From positions 1 through 12,503 of the forward strand of contig NZ_LGDV01000259.1 of the NCBI RefSeq assembly GCF_001280015.1: 12,503 nucleotides of DNA, in the 5' to 3' direction. The stretch is from Streptomyces sp. MMG1121 (GTDB lineage Bacteria > Actinomycetota > Actinomycetes > Streptomycetales > Streptomycetaceae). The notes below the pieces were generated by a model that worked only from the letters and a program-made list of their open reading frames with translations, searched no databases and was not told where the DNA came from. Of the stretch, positions 1-6,132 are shown one piece after another (position 1 is the stretch's first letter; each line of letters begins with the position of its first letter). Made by a program: the position numbers and the translations under genes.

Positions 1-2809
1 CATCCGCGCCCTGCGCGACACGTGCCGCCCCGCCGACGCCCTCGCCGCGTACGAGTCCGCCCGCCGCTCCCTCGCCGACACCCTCGGCACCGACCCGGGC
101 CCGGAACTCCAGGCCCTGCACGCGTCGTTGCTCAAGCAGCGGGATCCAGAGCCGCAGCCGCAGCCACAGCCGCAACAGCCACGGACGTCACCGACCCCCG
201 CCCAGCCCCCCGAGCGCACCGGCAATCTCCGCCCCCGTCTGACCTCCTTCGTCGGGCGGGAACCAGAACTCGAAGCCATTCGTTCCGACTTGCACAGGGC
301 CCGCCTGGTCACGCTCACCGGACCGGGCGGTTCGGGAAAGACCCGTCTCGCCGAGGAGGCCGCCGCAGGGCTCCCGCAGGCATGGCTGGTCGAGCTGGCC
401 CCGCTCGACCACCCGGAGGCGGTGCCCGGCGCGGTGGTCAGCGCCCTCGGTCTGCGCGAGACCGTGCTGCTGACCAACGAACTGGCGACCCCGCAGGCCG
501 ACCCTGTCGCCCTGCTGATCGAGTACTGCGCCGCGCGCAGCCGACTCCTGATCCTTGACAACTGCGAGCATGTCATCGGCGCGGCTGCCGCCCTCGCCGA
601 GACCCTCCTCACCCACTGCCCCGGGCTCACGATCCTCGCGACCAGCCGTGAGCCCCTGGGCGTCCCCGGTGAGTCGGTGCGCCCGGTCGAGCCCCTCGTC
701 CCGGAGCAGGCGCACCGCCTCTTCGCCGAGCGCGCGAAGGCCGTCCGTCCCGACGCCGACGCGGTGCTCGCCGACACCGAGGCCGTGGCGGAGATCTGCC
801 GCCGCCTGGACGGGCTGCCGCTCGCCATCGAGCTGGCCGCGGCCCGGCTGAGGCTGCTGACCCCGCGGCAGATCGCCGACCGGCTCGACGACCGCTTCCG
901 CCTGCTCACTTCCGGAAGCCGCACGGTCCTGCCCCGCCAGCAGACCCTGCGCGCGGTCGTCGACTGGTCCTGGGACCTGCTGGACGAGCGCGAGCGCACG
1001 GTGCTGCGCCAGGTGTCCGTGTTCGCCGGCGGCTGGGACCTCGCCGCGGCCGAGGCGGTGTGCACGGGCCCGGCCGCCGACCTGATCGGTGCCCTGGTCG
1101 ACAAGTCCCTCGTCGTCGCCGCCCCGGACGCCACCGGCGGCATGCGCTACCGCATGCTGGAGACCATCCACGAGTACGCCACCGAGCGCGCGGCGGAGAT
1201 CCCCGGAGCGCACGCCGCCGCCGAGCGACGGCACCGCGCGTGGGTGCGCGCGCTGGTCGAGGAGGCCGAGCCGCTCCTGCGGTCGGCGGCCCAACTGCCC
1301 TGGATATCCCGCCTGGAGACCGAGCTGGACAACATCCGGGCGGCACTGGACCGCGCGGTGCGCGCGGGCGACGAGGCGGAGGCCGGTGCGATCGCCCTCG
1401 CCATCGGCTGGTTCTGGTGGCTGCGCAACCACCGTCAGGAGGCGGTCGCCTGGGTCGACCTGGTCCTCCGCCTGGGCGTGGCCCTGGACACCCTGGCGGC
1501 GTCGGGCACCTCGGACGAGCCGCGCACGGGTGGCGGTCTGGCCGAGCTGGTGGAGGCGGCCGATCCGGTCGGGGCCTTCCTCGCAGCCCCCGACGGCGGG
1601 GCCGGGCATCCGCTGAGCGAGCTGCGCATGGACCTGCGCATGTCCCACCTGTTCCTGACCTCCGAGTCGAGCACGGAGCACCTCGCCGCCGACTCCCGGG
1701 CCCCGGAGTACGTCGCGCGCGTGCGGGCCGCCTACGAGCACGGCGGCCCCCGGGCGGCCCGGCTGCCGGGCATCGTCTGGCCGCTGACCGCCTACTACCT
1801 GGGCAGCCCCTCGGACGTCGGCCCGGACATGGCCGCATCGGTCGCCAACTGCCGTGCGTACGGCGGTGATTGGGAGATCGGGGTCTCTCTGATGTCCCGC
1901 ACGCACGTGATCGTCGACTCCCCGGGCAACCTGCGGGGCGTGGACGAGGACCTGGCCGAGCTGCGCACGCTCAGCCGGCGCGTCGGGGACCGCTGGATGC
2001 GGGCGCAGGTGTGCAGCGCGGCCGGTGAGGCGGCCATGGCGCGCGGCCGGTTCGAGGAGGCGCGCGGCGAGTACGAGGAGGCGCTGCGTCTCGCCTACGA
2101 GGTGGGTGCCTACGCCGAGTCGCCGTTCCTGATGGCGCGGCTCGCCGAGATCGCCTACCGATCCGGCGATCCGAAGACCGCGCTGACCGCCCTGGACGAG
2201 GCGGGAGCGGCCGCCGATCGGTACGCGGTGGCGGAGTCCAGCGCCTTCGTGCTGCTGATGCGCGCCCACATCGCCCTGCACGAGGGGCAGACCGCCCACG
2301 CCCGCGAGCTGTACGAGGCGACCCGCGCGATGGCGCGCGGGGGCACCCCGCCACCGCAGTTCGGGGCGGGTCTGCGGATGGTCGAGGCGCTCGTCGTCGC
2401 CGACGAGTCGGGCCCCGAGCACGGGCTGCCGATCCTCGCCGAGGCGCTGCGCGAGGCCGTGGCACAGCGGTGCGCCGAGTCGATCACGGCGGGGCTGGTG
2501 GACGTCGCTGCCTGGCTGCTGGCCCGGCTCGGCGATCTGCCGGGAGCGATCCGGCTGTTCGCCGCGGCCGACCACTGGCGCGACGGCAACCGACGCCCCG
2601 AGCCGGAGCGCGGCCGGGCCGCCCAGGTGCACGCCGACGCCCGCGCGGCACTGCCCGCCGACCGCTACGCGGCCGAGCGCGCGCGGGGCGCGTCCCTCGA
2701 CGTGACCGAGGTGCTGCGCGAGCTGGACGGACACCCCGGCGACGACGGGCAGGGGCCGCTGGGCACGGCTGCCGGGGCCCGCCGGGGACGGGCCGCTACC
2801 GGCAGGTGA
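1..2809 (+). CDS. AfsR/SARP-family regulator with BTAD remnant, P-loop ATPase and TPR-like C-terminus (5' partial)
   Basis: This is the 3' part of a large transcriptional regulator. The reading frame is already open at base 2, so the start lies upstream and any internal start codon near base 128 should be ignored. The first ~40 residues (AALAAYESARR-like helix, then LGTDPGPELQALHASLL) match the end of a bacterial transcriptional activation (BTAD) domain, normally preceded by an OmpR-type DNA-binding domain. A Gln/Pro linker follows at about 149-180. An NB-ARC/STAND-like ATPase comes next, with FVGRE at its start, Walker A GPGGSGKT (320-343), Walker B-like LLILDNCEH (about 545-571) and GLPLAIELAAARL. 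A winged-helix-like segment (LLDERERTVLRQVSVFAGG) and a long helical TPR-like region (about 2010-2400) complete it. In the AfsR family, ATP binding and TPR contacts control a DNA-binding activator of secondary metabolism or development. The target is not visible here. The 3' end overlaps the convergent sigma gene by 14 bp. The family call is secure; the specific role is unknown. Confidence 0.9.
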   Translation, partial: IRALRDTCRPADALAAYESARRSLADTLGTDPGPELQALHASLLKQRDPEPQPQPQPQQPRTSPTPAQPPERTGNLRPRLTSFVGREPELEAIRSDLHRARLVTLTGPGGSGKTRLAEEAAAGLPQAWLVELAPLDHPEAVPGAVVSALGLRETVLLTNELATPQADPVALLIEYCAARSRLLILDNCEHVIGAAAALAETLLTHCPGLTILATSREPLGVPGESVRPVEPLVPEQAHRLFAERAKAVRPDADAVLADTEAVAEICRRLDGLPLAIELAAARLRLLTPRQIADRLDDRFRLLTSGSRTVLPRQQTLRAVVDWSWDLLDERERTVLRQVSVFAGGWDLAAAEAVCTGPAADLIGALVDKSLVVAAPDATGGMRYRMLETIHEYATERAAEIPGAHAAAERRHRAWVRALVEEAEPLLRSAAQLPWISRLETELDNIRAALDRAVRAGDEAEAGAIALAIGWFWWLRNHRQEAVAWVDLVLRLGVALDTLAASGTSDEPRTGGGLAELVEAADPVGAFLAAPDGGAGHPLSELRMDLRMSHLFLTSESSTEHLAADSRAPEYVARVRAAYEHGGPRAARLPGIVWPLTAYYLGSPSDVGPDMAASVANCRAYGGDWEIGVSLMSRTHVIVDSPGNLRGVDEDLAELRTLSRRVGDRWMRAQVCSAAGEAAMARGRFEEARGEYEEALRLAYEVGAYAESPFLMARLAEIAYRSGDPKTALTALDEAGAAADRYAVAESSAFVLLMRAHIALHEGQTAHARELYEATRAMARGGTPPPQFGAGLRMVEALVVADESGPEHGLPILAEALREAVAQRCAESITAGLVDVAAWLLARLGDLPGAIRLFAAADHWRDGNRRPEPERGRAAQVHADARAALPADRYAAERARGASLDVTEVLRELDGHPGDDGQGPLGTAAGARRGRAATGR

Positions 2810-4664
2810 ACCGGGACTCCGCCCAGTCCGCGAGCGCGGCCCGGCCGAAGAGGTCGCTGCGCGGCTCCACGACGAGCCGTACGGTCTTGCGCCCGGTCAG
2901 GTCCACATGGACGGGGACGGCCCGGTCGTGCCCCTCGACCGTCCCGGACCGCCACAGCCGGACCCCGTCGGCGTAGACGGAGAACGACACCCTGCCGAGG
3001 CCGAGCATCATGTCGTCCACGCCGGCCCGCGCGTCGTAGGCGGTGCACTGCCGGTTGAGGGCGACGGTGATGGAGGACTCGCCGTGCACGGTCACCCCGC
3101 GCGCGTACTTCTCGCCGCCGACCGACATGCCGTAGCGCTGCCACACCCAGCTGCTCTCGCCGAGCCGGATCTCGGGCCGGGTGCCGTCGCCGTTGACGTC
3201 GTAGCTGAGCTGGCTCATCTCGTAGACGACGGGCGCCGGCGGCGGAGTGGGCGTCGGGGTCGGCTTCGGCTTGCGGGGCGGCGGAGGGGTCGGCGTGGGT
3301 GGGGGAGTCGGCCGGGGCGTGGGCTTCGGCGTGGGGGTGGGTGTCGGTGTCGGGGTCGGAGTGGGCGCGGGGGCGGGCACCGGCGGCGGGGGCTTGCGCT
3401 TCGACGGGGTCGGCGTCGGCGCCGGGGGCTGCACGACCGGGGCGGACGGCGCCGGCCTGGCGACCTCCTTGGCCGGCGGGTGGCTGTCGTTGGCCAGGGC
3501 CAGCGCCACCGCGGCGGCGGCCACCGCGACCACACCGGCCGCGATCCCCGCCTTCACCGGCGCCCCGAGCCCCTCCGACGCAACGGCACCGCCCGCGCCG
3601 CTCGCCCCGCCGGACGACCCGGTGGCCGCGGCGGCGGCACCGGCGGCCCCGAGTCCGGCACCACCGGCGATGATGCCGAGCGCCTTGGCGTACCCGGCGG
3701 CCCCGAACCAGCCGATGACCGCGACCGGGACGACAGCGGGGATGCCGCTCGCGACCTCTTCGATCTGCGCCGCGGCCAGCCGGCACCTGGCGCACTCCTC
3801 CAGGTGCTTGCGCAGACCCCGCTCGGCGCGGACGCGCAGTTTGCGGCGGGCGTAGGTGCCGAGCTGGTCGGCGTACCGGGCGCACTCCTCGTCGCCCGCG
3901 AGGGACGCGCTGACGTGGGCCTGGAGATAGGCCTGCTTGAGGCCTTCGCGCGCGCGACTGGCGAGCACCCGGGTGCCGTTGGCGTCCAGCCCGAAGAGCA
4001 CGGCCACGTCGCTCGGGGACTCGTCCTCCACCTCGGTGTGCCACAGCACGGCCTGCCAGCGCTCGGGCAGTGAACGGAAGGCCTGCATGGCCATGGACTG
4101 TTCGGCCTCGTGCATGGCGCGCACGTCGGCGCCCAGGCCGAGCGTGTCGTCGTCGGACACCTCGGAGGAGCGGGAGGACTGCTGGGCGAAGACGGCGAAG
4201 TCGTCGACGAGCTGCTCGCGCCGGGCGGACTTGATCCAGTTCGCGGCGACGCGTCGTACGGAGGTGAGCAGATAGGCCCGTACGGCGTGCTCGGGTCCGG
4301 AACCGCCGCGTACGGCCTGCAACATCCGGGCGAAGACCTCGGCGGTGAGATCGTCGGCGGTGTGCCCGTCCCGGCAACAGGTGCGCGCGTACCGGCGTAC
4401 GGCATCGGCGTGCCGTCGGTACAGCTCCTCGTAAGCGGAGTCGTCGCCGCCGCGCATCCGCTCGATCAGCTGGGTGTCGCCGGGCGGCATCTCCCGGGGC
4501 GGCGGCAGCACACTGCCCTCACGCTGGGCCGGCACGCTCTGGTCCCGTCGCCCGCCGGAGGCGGCCGCGCGCCCGCCCTGACTCGGCACCTGGGGTGGGG
4601 TCGCCCCGGTGGCGTCCGCACCCGCGTCGTCACCGTGTGACTCGTCCCACCCGTCAACGCCCAT
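2796..4664 (-). CDS. ECF-like sigma factor fused to zinc anti-sigma-type motif, transmembrane helix, Pro/Thr stalk and NPCBM domain
   Basis: A 622-residue multidomain protein. After a ~60-residue low-complexity N-terminus come sigma region 2 (about 64-150; AYEELYRRHADAVRRYA, DDLTAEVFARML, then a VRRVAANW-type segment) and region 4 (about 190-245; LPERWQAVLWHTEVE, then an HTH ending ASRAREGLKQAY). A zinc-binding anti-sigma signature follows: C261, H287, C291, C294 (HxxxCxxC with an upstream Cys). There is an Ala/Gly-rich hydrophobic stretch at 308-345 and a likely membrane helix at 371-391. A Pro/Thr-rich stalk (about 402-478) leads to an NPCBM/NEW2-type carbohydrate-binding domain (about 479-622; YARGVTVHG, VSFSVYADG, VPVHVDLTG, LADWAE). 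The expected topology is sigma domains inside and NPCBM outside. Cell-wall glycan sensing that controls sigma activity is an inference. ECF groups with membrane-bound C-terminal extensions are known in actinobacteria, but the regulon cannot be read here. The ATG start has only a weak G-rich Shine-Dalgarno sequence. Confidence 0.9.
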   Translation of the reverse strand: MGVDGWDESHGDDAGADATGATPPQVPSQGGRAAASGGRRDQSVPAQREGSVLPPPREMPPGDTQLIERMRGGDDSAYEELYRRHADAVRRYARTCCRDGHTADDLTAEVFARMLQAVRGGSGPEHAVRAYLLTSVRRVAANWIKSARREQLVDDFAVFAQQSSRSSEVSDDDTLGLGADVRAMHEAEQSMAMQAFRSLPERWQAVLWHTEVEDESPSDVAVLFGLDANGTRVLASRAREGLKQAYLQAHVSASLAGDEECARYADQLGTYARRKLRVRAERGLRKHLEECARCRLAAAQIEEVASGIPAVVPVAVIGWFGAAGYAKALGIIAGGAGLGAAGAAAAATGSSGGASGAGGAVASEGLGAPVKAGIAAGVVAVAAAAVALALANDSHPPAKEVARPAPSAPVVQPPAPTPTPSKRKPPPPVPAPAPTPTPTPTPTPTPKPTPRPTPPPTPTPPPPRKPKPTPTPTPPPAPVVYEMSQLSYDVNGDGTRPEIRLGESSWVWQRYGMSVGGEKYARGVTVHGESSITVALNRQCTAYDARAGVDDMMLGLGRVSFSVYADGVRLWRSGTVEGHDRAVPVHVDLTGRKTVRLVVEPRSDLFGRAALADWAESRFTCR

Positions 4665-4720
4665 CGCGGACAGCCCCCGACGCCGGCCCAGCCCAATCCG
4701 TCACCGGGTCAGAGTGCCAC

Positions 4721-4750
4721 ATTGTCTTTTGTTCAAGGACCCCCTGTTCA
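4721..4750 (-). promoter_or_regulatory. Candidate promoter of the sigma-NPCBM gene
   Basis: Read on the minus strand, TGAACA (4745-4750) and GACAAT (4721-4726) are separated by 18 bp. Each matches 4 of 6 bases of the housekeeping -35 and -10 consensus. The predicted transcript would have a leader of about 50 nt before the ATG at 4664. The stretch is noticeably more AT-rich than its surroundings. An alternative -35 is TTGAAC (4731-4736), but it lacks a good -10 partner. No autoregulatory ECF promoter motif was recognised with confidence. Confidence 0.3.
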
Positions 4751-4830
4751 CCGCATCACTCATCCGAGGGCTTTGGTCACAACACCCCTTCGACCACCAC
4801 CCGAACGAGCGATGCGCATGCGGGACGCCG

Positions 4831-4870
4831 CACCCGCACCGCCCATGAACCGTCACGGGCGGTGCGGGTG
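4831..4870 (-). terminator. Strong hairpin downstream of the TetR gene
   Basis: A perfect 14-bp inverted repeat (CACCCGCACCGCCC at 4831-4844, GGGCGGTGCGGGTG at 4857-4870) flanks a 12-nt loop. It lies about 40 nt past the TetR stop codon and well upstream of the sigma gene start, so it should end TetR transcription before the next minus-strand gene. There is no U-tract, which is common for actinobacterial terminators. The rest of the 4665-4910 intergenic region holds only the candidate sigma promoter. Confidence 0.7.
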
Positions 4871-4910
4871 GGACGACGCATCCGCAGAAGGCGAACCGCC
4901 GCCGGCCTGT

Positions 4911-5753
4911 CTATGCAGGCCGCGACCGCAGACCTTCCAGCAGGATGTCCAGCAACCGCCCCGACGCCGCCGCCTGCTGCGCGGCATCCGGCAGCGACGG
5001 CGCGGCCGTCGCGATCACCAGCAGTACGTCGGACACGGACACGTCCGCCCGCAGCTCACCGGCCGCCCGCGCCCGCTCGACCAGCTGCCCGACCACGTCG
5101 AGCAGCGCGCCGACCCCGCTGTCGTCGGACCCCACGGACCCCACGGACCCGATGGATCCCACCGATCCCGTGGATCCCACCGATCCCGTGGACCCCACGG
5201 ATCCCGTGGACTCCCCGGTCACCAGCCGCAGTTCGCCGGTCCCCGGCTGAGCCCGCTGCTGCGGCACCCGAGGCTCCTCGGCGGAGCCCACCGCACCACC
5301 CGACTCGGCCGCACCGGTGGAGCCGGCCAGCACCTGCGGCGGCAGCAGCCGTCCCGCCCCCGAGGCCACGGACGTCCGCAGGAAGCGGGACAGCGCCGAC
5401 CACGGCTCGTCCTCCTGCCCGAGCGCGGTGCGCGCCTGCTCGGTCAGGCGCGCGGTCTCCTCCTCGGCTATCCGCCGGACCAGCACGTCCTTGCTGGGAA
5501 AGCGCCGGTACACCGTGCCGACACCCACCCGCGCGCGCCGTGCCACGTCCTCCATCGGCGCGCCGTACCCCAGCTCGCCGAACACCTCGCGCGCCGCACG
5601 CAGCACGTGCTCCAGATTGCGCTGTGCGTCCACGCGCAGCGGCGTCGTACGCGCCACGTCCGCGCGTCCGTTGCCCGCCGCCGCGTTCACCGCCGCGCCG
5701 CCCGGTGCGACGGCGGCTGCGGATGACCAATGGTGCGTGTCCTGAACATGCAT
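4911..5753 (-). CDS. TetR-family transcriptional regulator with a GxS triplet-repeat insertion
   Basis: A 280-residue TetR/AcrR-type repressor. After a ~40-residue Ala-rich N-terminus, the DNA-binding domain spans about 44-92. It has the conserved order of an AREVFGELGYGAPMEDVARR helix, then VGVGTVYRRFPSKDVLV, the TetR recognition helix and following Phe-x-x-Lys. The C-terminal half should bind a ligand and dimerise, but it is interrupted by ten consecutive Gly-x-Ser triplets (about 180-209), with Pro/Gln/Gly-rich sequence before them. Helical sequence resumes at GALLDVVGQLVERARAAGEL. At 280 residues it is longer than the usual ~190-220. The start at 5753 is preferred because GGGGGAA sits about 5 nt upstream; an in-frame start at 5873 would add 40 unlikely residues and has no comparable site. 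It is divergent from the NADH dehydrogenase-like gene, so it may control that gene, itself, or both. The ligand is unknown. Confidence 0.9.
   Translation of the reverse strand: MHVQDTHHWSSAAAVAPGGAAVNAAAGNGRADVARTTPLRVDAQRNLEHVLRAAREVFGELGYGAPMEDVARRARVGVGTVYRRFPSKDVLVRRIAEEETARLTEQARTALGQEDEPWSALSRFLRTSVASGAGRLLPPQVLAGSTGAAESGGAVGSAEEPRVPQQRAQPGTGELRLVTGESTGSVGSTGSVGSTGSVGSIGSVGSVGSDDSGVGALLDVVGQLVERARAAGELRADVSVSDVLLVIATAAPSLPDAAQQAAASGRLLDILLEGLRSRPA
5127..5216. repeat. 9-bp minisatellite inside the TetR gene (10 units)
   Basis: Ten tandem 9-bp units derived from GGATCCCAC/GGATCCCGT run without interruption and stay in frame, encoding Gly-(Val/Thr/Ile/Glu)-Ser triplets on the minus strand. 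Within the array an 18-bp double unit is repeated exactly (5154-5171 and 5172-5189), which suggests recent expansion by slippage or unequal exchange. Unit length is a multiple of three, so copy-number changes would lengthen or shorten the linker without breaking the frame. Confidence 0.95.
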
Positions 5754-5774
5754 GTGTTTCCCCCGGTAAATGAC

Positions 5775-5790
5775 GTCTCCCCCCGGAGAC
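5775..5790. promoter_or_regulatory. Inverted repeat in the TetR leader
   Basis: GTCTCC (5775-5780) and GGAGAC (5785-5790) form a perfect 6-bp inverted repeat around CCCC, about 22 bp upstream of the TetR start. It could be an operator for autoregulation or an RNA hairpin near the ribosome-binding site. The position fits either use, and the sequence alone does not decide. Confidence 0.35.
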
Positions 5791-5889
5791 TCCCCGCCAC
5801 TGAATCCCGGAGTGCGCGGACCTGTCTTCCATCTCGACCGGGTTCGCCCGTCGCGAGCCCCGTTCGACCACATTCCCTACACCCCGTCG

Positions 5890-5918
5890 ACATACGAACA
5901 TAGTTGAGAGGGAGTCAA
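5890..5918 (-). promoter_or_regulatory. Candidate promoter of the TetR gene
   Basis: On the minus strand, TTGACT (5913-5918) is a 5/6 match to the -35 consensus. It is followed after 17 bp by GTATGT (5890-5895), or after 18 bp by TATGTC, as a weaker -10. The leader would be about 130 nt. The -35 region carries TTGA/TCAA half-sites (TTGACTCCCTCTCAA), which could bind a dimeric repressor. The rest of the 5754-6132 gap contains a short palindrome, TACGGGCCGTA (5962-5972), and no clear plus-strand promoter. Confidence 0.4.
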
Positions 5919-6132
5919 TTCAGAAGGGGCAGGTTCCGCACACTGCGCCCCCCGATCGGAGTACGGGCCGTATACGCCCCGATTCCCCACCTTCGCACAC
6001 TGTGGCCCGCCCCCGCTGACCTGCCCCCTTTCGTCCGCCCCGCCGAGCGCGTCCGACCTCCCGCACACCCGCCCGTCGGTCACACAAATTGCCGGGGCTG
6101 TGGACAAACAACAGCGCCGGGTGCGTCATGGG

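Noticed and set aside
128..130. TTG at 128 as start of the SARP-like regulator
   Set aside because: The frame is open upstream to base 2 and encodes a recognisable end of a BTAD domain, so the gene starts outside the window.
188..2734. Long minus-strand open frame opposite the SARP-like regulator
   Set aside because: It mirrors the GC-rich third-position pattern of the real gene, has low-complexity Gly/Arg/Val-rich sequence and shows no recognisable domain.
2665..4377. 570-residue minus-strand frame overlapping the sigma-fusion gene
   Set aside because: Arg-rich frame-shifted shadow; the other minus frame carries clear sigma and NPCBM motifs.
5754..5873. 40-residue N-terminal extension of the TetR protein from a start at 5873
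   Set aside because: No ribosome site, charged unstructured sequence, and it would run through the predicted leader; the start at 5753 has a strong GGGGGAA.
6060..6110. Possible Rex (redox) operator upstream of the NADH dehydrogenase-like gene
   Set aside because: Only one imperfect half-site (TCACACAA) is present; the expected TGTGA...TCACA inverted repeat is missing.
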